In this document: positions 1 through 8,447 of the stretch, one piece after another | How positions within the stretch are numbered: the first letter of the stretch is position 1 | Layout of the letters: each line of letters starts with the position of its first letter | NCBI GenBank assembly: GCA_028818385.1 | Contig: JAPPNY010000174.1 | Location: 1 to 11,095, forward strand | Reading direction: 5' to 3' | Length of the DNA stretch: 11,095 nucleotides | From: Spirochaetaceae bacterium | GTDB taxonomy: Bacteria; Spirochaetota; Spirochaetia; SZUA-6; Bin103 | Notes under the pieces: model-generated | The model's database searches: none | What the model was told of the DNA's origin: nothing | What the model saw: only the letters and a program-made list of their open reading frames with translations | Made by a program: the position numbers and the translations under genes

Positions 1-1138
1 GGTTCCTTCCCTGCCGGAGCGCCCCCGCCGCGCAGCCGGCGGCGGCCAGCAGGCCGGCGATCCATAGAGCCGTCCGTGGCCACGCCGTATCCGCGCCGCG
101 GCGGAGCCCGGTCAGGCCGGTTTCGGACTCGATCGCCACGAGCGCCGCCCGCGTCTGCGGCCACCCGCGCAGCCGCAATGCGGCCCGCAGTGCGAGCACC
201 GCGGCGGCCGTGTCGCCCGCGGCAAACCGGTCGATGCCCAGTGCGTGCAACTCCGCAGCCCGGCAGGAGCGCCGCCGAGCGCGCGGCGGCTCCGCGCCGC
301 AGCCGCGGTCGTCCGGGTCGAGCGCAGGAAGCTCCGCCGGCGACGTCCCCACACCCGCCGGCGGGGGAAGCGTGACGGTTTCCGCCGCGATCAGCGCGCG
401 CTCCCCGCCGGGGAGCCGCAGGTACGGCAGCGCCGGAACCACTGCCGCCAGCATGCCGCTGCCGTCGCCGCTCAGCCGGTAACGCCACCGCTTGCGCGCG
501 CCGGCCGCATCGACCTCGACCGCCGTGTCGACGACGCTGCCGCCACGCACCGCCGGCGGCTCGTGCTCGACGAACGGCACGCTGCCCGCGCCGGTCAACT
601 CCACCGTCAGCTCCACCGCGTCCGTGGCCGGCACCAGCATCTGCACCGCGCGGTCTAACGAGCCGACCGCGCGCGATGCCGCGACCGGGCCGGCGACCGC
701 GCGGACCGCCAGCCTCACGGCGCGCGCCGTGCGTTCCGTGCCCGCGACCGTCACCCGCGCTGCCGGCAACGCCGCGCGGCCGGCAGCCGTCGCGGTCAGC
801 CGGTACCGAGCCACGGGGATGACGTAGAGGTCCGTTCCCTCCAGCGCCGCGATGCCGTTCTCGGCGGGCAGCAACCACAGCTCCAGAGCCGCCGCCGGCT
901 CGACCAGCGCCGGCCCCACCAAAGGCAGCGGCGCCGGCGCGATCAGCTCCAGCACTGCCTGGACCCCCTGCCAGACGAACGGCGTCGTCGTGTCCACGCG
1001 CCAGCGCAGCGCCGGCTCCGCGGGCGCCGATTGGCCGGCTGCAGGCAGCGCGCCGGCCACCGCCAGGACCAGCGCTCCCACGACGCGGGCGTTCACCAGG
1101 AGTCGGCGGGATGCTCGTCGGCGCTCCGCGAGCCCCAT
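1..1138 (-). CDS. BatD-like membrane protein, C-terminus beyond window
   Basis: Last visible gene of the leftward operon. It is open from an ATG at 1138 to the window edge (379 codons, no stop). The ATG has a strong ribosome site (AGGAGG about 7 bases upstream) and lies 46 bases inside the preceding TPR gene. Residues about 15-35 form a signal peptide (hydrophobic core, then LPAAGQ). Residues about 40-260 look like extracytoplasmic beta-sandwich domains of the BatD (oxygen-tolerance) kind: alternating strands such as RYRLTATAAGRAALPAARVTV, with few conserved residues. Residues about 296-345 form one TPR-like helical hairpin (ELHALGIDRFAAGDTAAAVLALRAAL). A membrane helix follows at about 355-373. 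BatD proteins are anchored periplasmic partners of BatA/BatB. The assignment rests on architecture and operon position rather than a catalytic motif. The TPR-like part recalls BatE, so a BatD-BatE composite is possible. Confidence 0.72.
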   Translation of the reverse strand, partial: MGLAERRRASRRLLVNARVVGALVLAVAGALPAAGQSAPAEPALRWRVDTTTPFVWQGVQAVLELIAPAPLPLVGPALVEPAAALELWLLPAENGIAALEGTDLYVIPVARYRLTATAAGRAALPAARVTVAGTERTARAVRLAVRAVAGPVAASRAVGSLDRAVQMLVPATDAVELTVELTGAGSVPFVEHEPPAVRGGSVVDTAVEVDAAGARKRWRYRLSGDGSGMLAAVVPALPYLRLPGGERALIAAETVTLPPPAGVGTSPAELPALDPDDRGCGAEPPRARRRSCRAAELHALGIDRFAAGDTAAAVLALRAALRLRGWPQTRAALVAIESETGLTGLRRGADTAWPRTALWIAGLLAAAGCAAGALRQGRN

Positions 1139-1734
1139 ACGGTGTCCTCCTGCTGCACGGCGAAGCGCAGGAGCTGCTCGGCGGCGCCACTGTCCCCGCC
1201 ATCACCGTCCGCCGGCCCCGACGCTGACGGCGGCGCGGCCGCCAGGCGGCGCAGAGCCAGCTCCAGGTTGCGCTTGGCCGACCGGTCGTCGCCGCGCACG
1301 GCGAGCGCGCTGCGGAACGCCAGTGCCGCGGCGCGGTAGTCTCCGCGCTCGAATGCCAGGTTGCCGCGGTTGAAGCTGATCCGGAACCGCAGCTCGGCGT
1401 CCGCGACCTGATCGGCCAGGCGGGCCAGCACGCGTTCGGCGGCCTCCGCCTCGCCGAGGGCGGCGTAGGCCGCGGCCAGGTTGTAGGCCGCATGGGGAGC
1501 GTCGACCTGCCGGTACCTGACGATCGCCTGCGTGTGCTCGCCGCGCGAGAAACGCACGCTGCCGCCCAGCACCCGCATGTGCTCCCGCAGCGGGACCGCG
1601 ACCGCGAGTCCCGCGATCAGGAGCCCCGCCAGCGCCCCGCCCGCCGCCGCCCGAAGGTGGGCGGGAACGGTCAGGACGGGCCGCAACGGAAGCCGCACAC
1701 GACCGTCCACGGACGCTACAGGGTTCCGCGCCAT
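1093..1734 (-). CDS. TPR membrane protein, BatC-like
   Basis: Predicted 213-residue protein. I chose the ATG at 1734, which overlaps the end of the preceding VWA gene by 19 bases; a longer in-frame start at 1818 would lie deep inside that gene. A basic N-terminus leads to a membrane helix at about 29-49. TPR helices follow at about 80-108 (AAYNLAAAYAALGEAEAAERVL) and 115-163 (FNRGNLAFERGDYRAAALAFRSAL, then a KRNLELAL cap). The tail is flexible and rich in Gly, Asp and Ala, and ends with LLRFAVQQEDTVW, a helix type often seen at the end of BatC-type proteins. BatC-like TPR proteins are thought to bridge the VWA proteins BatA and BatB at the membrane; that role is inferred from the family. The gene is followed without a gap by the BatD-like gene. 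Confidence 0.8.
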   Translation of the reverse strand: MARNPVASVDGRVRLPLRPVLTVPAHLRAAAGGALAGLLIAGLAVAVPLREHMRVLGGSVRFSRGEHTQAIVRYRQVDAPHAAYNLAAAYAALGEAEAAERVLARLADQVADAELRFRISFNRGNLAFERGDYRAAALAFRSALAVRGDDRSAKRNLELALRRLAAAPPSASGPADGDGGDSGAAEQLLRFAVQQEDTVWGSRSADEHPADSW

Positions 1735-2813
1735 CGGGTCGTCCGCACGAGCTCGGCGGCCAGCGCGGCGGCCAGCGCCACCAGGGTCAACTCCAGGGTC
1801 CGCGAGCGCGGCCGCCATCCGACCCTGCCCGTGCCCGCGCCCGGCCCGACTCCGGCCGCGGCCGCCACCGCGCGTACCGCCTCTTCCACCTGGCCGGCGG
1901 CGGCGACCTCGACGACGGCGGTGCGCGAGGCGGTCGCGATGCCGGCCAGACGTGCGGCGCGTGCTCGGGTCGTCACGGCGTTGCCGGCGGCGTCGAGCAC
2001 GGGACGGCCGTCGCCACGCAGCAGCTCGATTCCTTCCGCCGTGCCGATCACCACCGCGACCACCGACACCCCGTCGCCGACGGCCAGAGCGGCACGGGGT
2101 CCCGCGCCGAGCGCCAGCCGGCCGGGACGGTTGCCCACCGTGACCTCGCCGTCGGTGACCAGCACGACCGTGTGCCGGAACTGCCGCTGCCCGCCGAGCC
2201 GCGCCAGCACCTGCTGCAGCGCCCGCGAGATGTCCGAGCCTGGAGTCGGCAGCGGCACCCGCGTCGCCGGCTCATCCTCAGTCGCACGCCATCCGGGCGT
2301 TCCCACCTGCGCCGGCGTCGGCGCCGGGGGGAGCGCCTCGGTGACCCGAGCCAGCACGGTCGACAGTGCATGGCGGTCCGAGGTCGGCGGCAGCAGGTCG
2401 AGGGTATCTCCACGGAAGACCGTCAGTCCGACGGCCGCGTCGTCGAGGAGTGCGGCGCTGCCCTCGATGACCGCCGCCGCCGCTTCCAGGCGCGACGGCC
2501 GCACGTCGGCGGCGCGCATGCTGTGGGAGAGATCGAGCAGCATCGTGACCTCATGACCGGAGACGGCCGGCGCGGCCTCCCGGCCCCAGCGAAGATCCGC
2601 AGCCGCCAGAGCGAGCAGGCCGATCGCCGCCGCCAGCAGCGCGCCGCGCGCCACGCGTTTGGCGCGCACGGCGCGCACCAGACCAGGGCCGCGCGCAGGC
2701 CCGACGAGCGCCGCCACTACCTCGCACGCACGGCGGCTCCCGCTCCAGGCCAGCGCCGCGGCCAGCGGAGCCGCCGCCAGCAAAAGCAGATACGTGGGTG
2801 CCTGGACCGTCAC
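1716..2813 (-). CDS. VWA-domain membrane protein, BatB-like
   Basis: Predicted 365 residues. The most likely start is a GTG at 2813, seven bases after the stop of the preceding VWA gene; an upstream extension to 2996 would overlap that gene and be of poor composition. Two N-terminal membrane helices (about 7-23 and 54-73) precede the VWA domain. The metal-binding MIDAS motif is DLSHS at 94-98 (consensus DxSxS). PGSD at 191-194 is near the position of the second MIDAS segment, and VTDGE at 219-223 is the third. A C-terminal membrane helix lies at about 339-356. This is the TM-TM-VWA-TM layout of BatA/BatB proteins. It sits between a second VWA gene and the TPR gene, as batB does in Bat operons. 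The region between the MIDAS segments is rich in Pro and Ala (about 160-190) and looks like a loop insertion. Confidence 0.85.
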   Translation of the reverse strand: MTVQAPTYLLLLAAAPLAAALAWSGSRRACEVVAALVGPARGPGLVRAVRAKRVARGALLAAAIGLLALAAADLRWGREAAPAVSGHEVTMLLDLSHSMRAADVRPSRLEAAAAVIEGSAALLDDAAVGLTVFRGDTLDLLPPTSDRHALSTVLARVTEALPPAPTPAQVGTPGWRATEDEPATRVPLPTPGSDISRALQQVLARLGGQRQFRHTVVLVTDGEVTVGNRPGRLALGAGPRAALAVGDGVSVVAVVIGTAEGIELLRGDGRPVLDAAGNAVTTRARAARLAGIATASRTAVVEVAAAGQVEEAVRAVAAAAGVGPGAGTGRVGWRPRSRTLELTLVALAAALAAELVRTTRWRGTL

Positions 2814-2820
2814 CGCCCGC

Positions 2821-3879
2821 TCACAGCGCCTCGCGCAGCCACACGCGCCGCAGCGTCGCGTGCAGCAACAGCCCGATGAGCGCGGCGATCGCGAACGGAC
2901 GCCCCGCGGCGGTGCGCTCCAGCACCGGGCGCCCGGCCCGTTCCCTGACCTCGGCGCGGTCGATCTCGGCCAACGCGGCCTGCAGCCCGGCCGCATCGGC
3001 CGCCCACGCGAAGCGGCCGCCGGTCCGCTCGGCCAGCGCCTGCAGCAGCCGCGCGTCGGGCTGCCCCTGGTAGCTGCCGCGGCGCACGGCGCCGGTGTCG
3101 GGATCGGTGAACTCCAGCACGGTCGGCCGGTCGGTGCCGACGCCGACGGTGTGGATCGTGATCCCCAGCCGTGCGGCCGCCTCGGCGGCGGCCTGCGGGG
3201 CGATCGGTCCGGTGGTGTTCTCCCCGTCGGTGATCAGGATGATCACCCCGTGCTCGGCGCCCGCGGACTGCAGGTGGGCGGCGGCGACGCTCAGTCCCAT
3301 GCCGATCGCCGTGCCGTCGCCGGACTCCATGATGCGCAGCCGGCTGATGCGATCGGTGAGGTAGTCGTGATCGTAGGTCACCGGAGAGCGCAGTCCGGCG
3401 CGCTCCCCGAAGCTCACCAGGCCGATCGGATCGTCCGGCCGACGCTCGACGAATGAGCGTAGCGCCGCGGTTGCGCCGCGCAGGCGGCTCCGCGTCCCCA
3501 GATCCAGCGCCGCCATGCTGGGCGAGGTGTCCACGGCGAAGACGATGTCGGTGCCGCGGTCGAGGTGGACGGTGGTCCGCTGCACGCGCACGGGTCCGGC
3601 TGCGGCAAGCGTCGCCAGAAGCAGCGCACCCCAGAACAGCGCCGCGGAGAGCCCCCGCGCGAAGCGCAACGGGTATGCGGGCGCCCGGACCGACGCGCCG
3701 CCCCACGCGCTCAGGGCAACGGGAACGGCGCCGCCTCGGCTCCCGCGGCGGGAAGCCGCGAACACCGCGGCCAGGGCGACCAGTGCCAGCAGCGCCAGCG
3801 GTCGGTCCAGCGCCAGCGGATCAGCCCTCGTCCAGATCGCGCTCGGCCGCCGAGACGGCGGCCCGTGCCTGATCGGCAA
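2821..3879 (-). CDS. VWA-domain membrane protein, BatA-like
   Basis: Predicted up to 352 residues. Membrane helices at about 28-42 and 76-94 come before a VWA domain with a complete MIDAS: DTSPS at 117-121, the Thr of SGDGTAIGMGL at 190, and TDGEN at 217-221. A last helix lies at about 328-343. BatA-type proteins display the VWA domain outside the cytoplasmic membrane and are thought to act with MoxR and the other Bat proteins. The start is uncertain. The ATG at 3879 gives a 59-base overlap with the preceding gene and an N-terminus of unusual composition (PIRHGPPSRRPSA). BatA proteins usually begin a few residues before the first helix. Here no ATG, GTG or TTG exists at that point, only CTG codons placed behind GAGGG near 3823, so a CTG start is possible. 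Confidence 0.86.
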   Translation of the reverse strand: MPIRHGPPSRRPSAIWTRADPLALDRPLALLALVALAAVFAASRRGSRGGAVPVALSAWGGASVRAPAYPLRFARGLSAALFWGALLLATLAAAGPVRVQRTTVHLDRGTDIVFAVDTSPSMAALDLGTRSRLRGATAALRSFVERRPDDPIGLVSFGERAGLRSPVTYDHDYLTDRISRLRIMESGDGTAIGMGLSVAAAHLQSAGAEHGVIILITDGENTTGPIAPQAAAEAAARLGITIHTVGVGTDRPTVLEFTDPDTGAVRRGSYQGQPDARLLQALAERTGGRFAWAADAAGLQAALAEIDRAEVRERAGRPVLERTAAGRPFAIAALIGLLLHATLRRVWLREAL

Positions 3880-4734
3880 GGGCCGCTGCGTCCGTGTAGC
3901 GCAGCGGGGCGCCGCCGAAGGTGAACCGTTCCGTGGCCGCGATCGCCCCGGTGACCGCGGCGGCGGCCTGCGGGGTGAGTCCGGCGTCCGCGAGCAACGC
4001 CGTCAGTTCCGGAGCCGTCTTCGAGCGGGCCGCGACCTGGAGCCGCCCCGTCAGGAAACGGCGCGTCAGCCGGGCGACCTCCGCCGAGTACGCCGCGCCC
4101 GACGTTCCGCGTCCCTTCAGGGCGCGCAGGTCGCGCTCGAACCGCAGCCGCGGGCCCCGCCGGCGCCCCGCGGCGAGAAGCCGGCTGGCCACGCGCGCGA
4201 CACGGCGCGCGCCGATCGCCGCGGCGGCGGGGCAGATGAGCAACAACGCCCCTGCCGCCACCAAGCCCGCAACGGTCCCCGGCAGCGCCATCGGCGCGCG
4301 CGACGGTTCCAGTTCTCCCACTCCGGCCGGCAACGTGGCGGTGGTCGTCACTGCCGGGAGTTCCACAACCGCTCCGCCAAGATCGATCGCGGGAAGGGAG
4401 ACGGTGCCGGGCTGGAACGAGCGGAAGGACACGCTCAGGAGGTGTCTCCCGCCGGCGAGCGGTGCCACGGTGACGGCGTCGACCATGATCGGTTCGAGCG
4501 CCGCCGCGGGCCCCGCGGCCGGCCGGGGCGTCCCGTGTCCGTGATCGATCAACCCCACCAGCACTACCTGCAGCTCGACCTGATCGCCGACCGTGAACCG
4601 CGGCGGAATGAACTGCACCTGTTCGATGCGCGCCGGCGCGAAGCCCTCCTGCGCGACCGCGCCGGCCGCGACGGCCACCGCCAGAGCGGGCAGCGACACC
4701 AGTCGGAGCAGCCACACCAGTCGGAAGGGCGTCC

Positions 4735-4738
<4 letters not shown>
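3821..4738 (-). CDS. BatD-like anchored protein of the MoxR/Bat operon
   Basis: Predicted 305 residues. The ATG at 4738 overlaps the stop of the DUF58 gene as ATGA, with GGAGGG a few bases upstream. A signal peptide covers about 1-30 (ending AVAQEGF). Residues 31-150 form an extracytoplasmic beta-rich domain: RFTVGDQVELQVVL, then SVSFRSFQPGTVSLPAIDL. This type of strand pattern occurs in BatD-like and DUF4381-like neighbours of VWA genes. A membrane helix at about 154-176 is followed by a basic cytoplasmic helical domain (RFERDLRAL ... YSAEVARLTRRFLTGRL ... TAPELTALL). I do not recognise a named family with certainty. The position between the DUF58 and BatA-like genes is the best evidence that it belongs to the complex. 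It is expected to be translationally coupled to DUF58. Confidence 0.7.
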
Positions 4739-5615
<877 letters not shown>

Positions 5616-5619
<4 letters not shown>

Positions 5620-6611
5620 GGCACCTCCACCTGGTCGAGCACCAGCGCGACGATGGCGTCGGCCGACACCTCCTCCGACTCGGCCTGGTAGGAGGTGATG
5701 ATGCGGTGGCGCAACAGCGGCGCCGCCACCGCCTTGACGTCCTCCGGCAGGACGTAGGCGCGGCCCTCGAGCACGGCGCGGATCTTGCTGCAGCGGTAGA
5801 AGGCGATCGACGCACGCGGCGAGGCGCCGTGCTCGACGAAGCGCGCGTACTCGACGACGCGGTCGTGGGTGGCCCGGTCGGCGGCGCGCGTGGCGCGCAC
5901 GATGGCGACGATGTACTCCTCGATGCGGCGGTCGACCCGCACCCCCGCGATGATCCGCTGCAGGTCGGCCACCCGCTGCGGATCGAGCGCGCGGCGCACC
6001 TCGGAGTCCGGCCGGTCGCCGACCAGGCGCACCACGGCGAGCTCGTCCTCGAAGCTGGGATACGGTACCTGCAGCTTCAGCAGGAAGCGGTCGAGCTGCG
6101 CCTCCGGCAGCGGATAGGTCCCTTCGTGCTCCAGCGGGTTCTGGGTCGCCAGCACCATGAACGGTTCCGGCAGGCCGAAGGTCCGCTCGCCGATGGTGAT
6201 CTGCCGCTCCTCCATCGCCTGCAGCAACGCCGACTGCACCTTGGCCGGCGCGCGGTTGATCTCGTCGGCCAGGACGATCTGCGCGAAGACCGGTCCGCGC
6301 CGCGCGACGAACTCACCGGTCTGCGGCCGGTACACCATGGTGCCGAGCAGGTCGGCCGGCAGCAGGTCGGGGGTGAACTGGATGCGGCTGTAGCTGGCGT
6401 CCACGACCTCCGCCAGCGCCCGCACGGCGCGCGTCTTGGCAAGCCCCGGCGCGCCTTCCAGCAGCACGTGGCCGCCGGCGACCAGCGCCATCAGCATGCC
6501 GTCGACCACCTCGTCCTGGCCGACCACGCGCTTGCCGATCTCCGCCCGCGCCTGCTGCAGGGCGGCGCGCACTTCGGCCACCCGGCCGTCGAGCTCCGCG
6601 GCGGAGCTCAT
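5616..6611 (-). CDS. moxR: MoxR-family AAA+ ATPase
   Basis: Predicted 331 residues, full length for the family. Walker A is GAPGLAKT at 53-60. Walker B is VLADEINR at about 113-120, followed by the typical APAKVQSALLQAMEERQ. Sensor 1 is ATQNP at 155-159, followed by LEHEGTYPLPEAQLDRFLLK. The lid-domain sensor 2 segment is GASPRAS at 262-268. MoxR ATPases are thought to act as chaperone-like remodellers for VWA-containing partners, which are encoded directly downstream here. The ATG at 6611 overlaps the argJ stop as ATGA and has no strong ribosome site of its own, so translation is probably coupled to argJ. Family assignment is very secure; the substrate complex is inferred from context. Confidence 0.97.
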
Positions 6612-6646
6612 GAGCGATAGTCCGCGTTCTCCGTGACGTAGCCGTG
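6594..6646. repeat. argJ-moxR junction, copy A of a 53-bp direct repeat
   Basis: This stretch spans the first codons of moxR and the last codons of argJ (TENADYRS and stop). It matches 8281-8333 in the same orientation at 46 of 53 positions, with a central perfect block of 20 bases (6615-6634). The copy here lies in conserved coding sequence, so it is probably the source. Confidence 0.85.
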
Positions 6647-7897
6647 CGAAAGATCGGCTCCCAGGACCACCGCGTGCCCGCGGCGGCCGGCTGCGGATGC
6701 CTCGAACTCGACGTCGATCTCCACCGCGAGGTCGTGCGGCGGGTAGTCGAGCTCGTGGTCGATGCTCCGCTCCCGCAGGTAGGCGGCCAGCGCCTCCTCC
6801 TTGCTCCCGTCGAGCCGGAACGCGCCTTGGGAGAACACCGTGACCCCGCCCAGGCGGACGGTGGCGCCTGCCAGCGGCGGCGGATCGGGCTGCGTGCCGA
6901 GGTGGTCGCCGATGGAGCTGACCAGCCGTCCCACGTTGGGGTCGCAGCCGTTCACGGCGGTCTTGACCAGCGGGGAGTTGACCACCGCCTTGCCGATGGC
7001 CGCAGCCCGCTCGTCCGTGCCCGGCGCGCTCACCGCGACCCGGATGACGTGCTCGACCCCCTCGCCGTTGCGGACGATGTCGCCGGCCAGGTCGCGGCAG
7101 ACCCCGGCGATGGCCTCGGCGAGGGCCTCTTCCGGCACCCCTTCCGCGCGCTGCGAGCTCAGCGCCAGCACCATGTCGCTGGTGCTCTGGTCGCCGTCCA
7201 CGGAGATGCGGTTGAAGCTGTCGCGCACCGCGTCGTCCAGCAGGCCCTGCAGGGTGTCGCGGTCGACCGCGGCGTCGGTCAGCAGGAACGCCAGCATGGT
7301 GGCCATCGACGGCTCGATCATGCCGGCGCCCTTGGCGATGCCGACCACCGTGGCGTTTCCCGCCCGCCGGCCGCGCACCTTGGGGTAGCGGTCGGTGGTC
7401 ATGATCGCCCGCGCCGCCGGCACCACGCTGCCGGGGGCGCAGGCGGCGACCAGGCCGGGCAAGACGGCGCAGATCGGCTCTGCCGGAAGCCGCCAGCCGA
7501 TCACGCCGGTGGAGGCGGGGGCGAACGCCTGCCCGGCGGCGCCGGCGTGCGCGGCCAGGCGGTCGAGGACGGCCGTGGCGTCGTCCACGCCGGTGGCGAC
7601 GCCCACGTTGGAGACCGCGTTGTTGATCACGACGCCGCGCACGGGCGCGCGCCGCGCCAGGAGGTCGGCGACGATCTGCACCGGCGCCCCGCGCAGGGTG
7701 TTGCGCGTCAGCGTGGCCGCGAAGGCGTCGGCCGGCTGGTCTGCCAGGAGCAGCGTGACCCGGATCGGCAGCTCGTTGCCGGGACGTTCCGGGGGCTCGA
7801 ACGCGGTGGCCGCGGTGGCGACCCCGAACCCGGGCGGCAGGGCGCCGCGCGAGGCCAGCGCCGCCAGATAGTCAGCGGATGAATCGTAGCGCTCCAC
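6608..7897 (-). CDS. argJ: ArgJ: glutamate N-acetyltransferase / ornithine acetyltransferase
   Basis: Predicted 429 residues. ArgJ moves the acetyl group of N-acetylornithine to glutamate in arginine synthesis and, in bifunctional forms, also acetylates glutamate with acetyl-CoA. Visible family motifs are STGVIG (oxyanion-hole Thr-Gly), IMTTDRYPK, and KGAGMIEPSMATMLAF, where the chain is autocleaved before the nucleophilic Thr (about residue 200). DGDQSTSD, NGEG, NSPLVKTAVNGCDPNVGR and the C-terminal ENADYRS are also present. The N-terminal half is divergent: the usual NSGNANACTG region reads NNAVSNVGVATG. Whether the enzyme is mono- or bifunctional cannot be told. I chose the GTG at 7897; the TTG at 7969 would lie upstream of the likely promoter and adds a non-family N-terminus. 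First gene of the leftward operon and overlapping moxR. Confidence 0.93.
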   Translation of the reverse strand: MERYDSSADYLAALASRGALPPGFGVATAATAFEPPERPGNELPIRVTLLLADQPADAFAATLTRNTLRGAPVQIVADLLARRAPVRGVVINNAVSNVGVATGVDDATAVLDRLAAHAGAAGQAFAPASTGVIGWRLPAEPICAVLPGLVAACAPGSVVPAARAIMTTDRYPKVRGRRAGNATVVGIAKGAGMIEPSMATMLAFLLTDAAVDRDTLQGLLDDAVRDSFNRISVDGDQSTSDMVLALSSQRAEGVPEEALAEAIAGVCRDLAGDIVRNGEGVEHVIRVAVSAPGTDERAAAIGKAVVNSPLVKTAVNGCDPNVGRLVSSIGDHLGTQPDPPPLAGATVRLGGVTVFSQGAFRLDGSKEEALAAYLRERSIDHELDYPPHDLAVEIDVEFEASAAGRRGHAVVLGADLSHGYVTENADYRS

Positions 7898-8001
7898 GCT
7901 CCGCAGTGTAGCGTGCGGACACGCAGTTGGCTCACCGATTCCGGGCCCCTTGCTCCGCTTTATGTCCAAAGGATAAAGAAGGTCTTCAAAGGACCTGTGT
8001 T
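7898..8001. promoter_or_regulatory. Divergent control region between argJ and antitoxin gene
   Basis: AT-richer than its surroundings. For argJ (minus strand), a weak sigma-70-like pair is TTGAAG (7984-7989) and CATAAA (7959-7964) with a 19-base spacer. For the antitoxin (plus strand), TTGCTC (7950-7955) and GATAAA (7972-7977) are a weaker pair. Two inverted repeats lie here: CTTTA/TCC with GGA/TAAAG (7958-7978), and AGGTC with GACCT (7980-7996), the latter ending at the antitoxin ribosome site. Phd-type antitoxins commonly repress their own promoter through such palindromes, and binding here could also affect argJ. The promoter hexamers are poor matches; this is inference. Confidence 0.35.
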
Positions 8002-8277
8002 ATGACCTCGATCGCCGTGACAGACCTCAAGCGGCCTCGCGAGTTGCGGGGCATCCTCGAACGAGCGCGTCAAGTGGTGGTGACCAAGGACGGCCGCCCA
8101 TTTGCGATCATGATCGGGGTCGATCCCGAAGGGACAGCCGATACCTTGCGAGAGGTACGGCGCGCGCTGTTCTCGACGGCGGTCCTTCGCGCCCGTCGCC
8201 GGGCGACCACCGCCCCCATCAGCGCCGCGGAGATCCAGGCCGAGGTCGATGCCCAGCGTGCGCGTCAGTCGATGTGA
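8002..8277 (+). CDS. Phd/YefM-type antitoxin, apparently without its toxin
   Basis: Predicted 91 residues. The ATG at 8002 has AAAGGA eight bases upstream; a longer frame from 7927 has unlike composition and was rejected. The N-terminal half has the Phd/YefM fold signature: AVTDLKRPRELRGILERA, then VVVTKDGRPFAIMI at 25-38, which forms the DNA-binding dimer core. The C-terminal half (about 50-91) is Arg- and Ala-rich and helical, as expected for the toxin-binding part. The last bases are ATGTGATC, giving a GTG overlapping the stop, the usual point where a partner toxin (often PIN) begins. Here that frame closes after eight codons. It could be an orphan regulator or a remnant. Confidence 0.82.
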   Translation: MTSIAVTDLKRPRELRGILERARQVVVTKDGRPFAIMIGVDPEGTADTLREVRRALFSTAVLRARRRATTAPISAAEIQAEVDAQRARQSM

Positions 8278-8300
8278 TCACTCCGCGCCGGAGTTCATGA
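8274..8300 (+). pseudogene. Possible stub of a lost toxin gene
   Basis: A GTG overlapping the antitoxin stop (GTGA, the same arrangement as the intact pair downstream) opens a frame reading MITPRRSS and then stops. PIN toxins often start with a few residues like these before the first strand (LDTN). From 8281 on, the DNA matches the argJ-moxR junction instead. I infer that the toxin was cut off by that rearrangement. The stub is too short to prove it. Confidence 0.35.
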
Positions 8301-8333
8301 CCGATAGTCCGCGTTCTCCGTCATGTTGGCGTG
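8281..8333. repeat. Copy B of the argJ-moxR junction repeat
   Basis: Matches 6594-6646 at 46/53 positions, in the same orientation, including the overlapping TCATGA stop/start point. On the minus strand it still encodes TENADYRS and a stop, but there is no argJ body behind it. The perfect core is 8302-8321. It lies in the gap between an orphan antitoxin and an intact toxin-antitoxin pair. Confidence 0.85.
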
Positions 8334-8447
8334 GCGTGCAGTCGTGGTATATTGCTCGGTGACCACAAATATGTCAATGTAGTCTCGAAGAGAATCGGCT
8401 CCCGACGCAGGAGAAGCCGGTCCGAATGTGCAGGGGGAATCTTTCAC
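8334..8447 (+). promoter_or_regulatory. Upstream region of the Phd/PIN pair
   Basis: This gap contains an AT-rich part (about 8345-8380) with an inverted repeat GTGGT (8344-8348) / ACCAC (8362-8366), a plausible promoter and autoregulatory site. The antitoxin ribosome site AGGGGGA lies about 9 bases before the ATG at 8448. No clear sigma-70 hexamer pair is visible. Confidence 0.3.

Noticed and set aside
7897..7969. Longer ArgJ starting at the TTG at 7969
   Set aside because: It adds 24 residues not expected in the family, and the start would lie upstream of the best promoter candidate.
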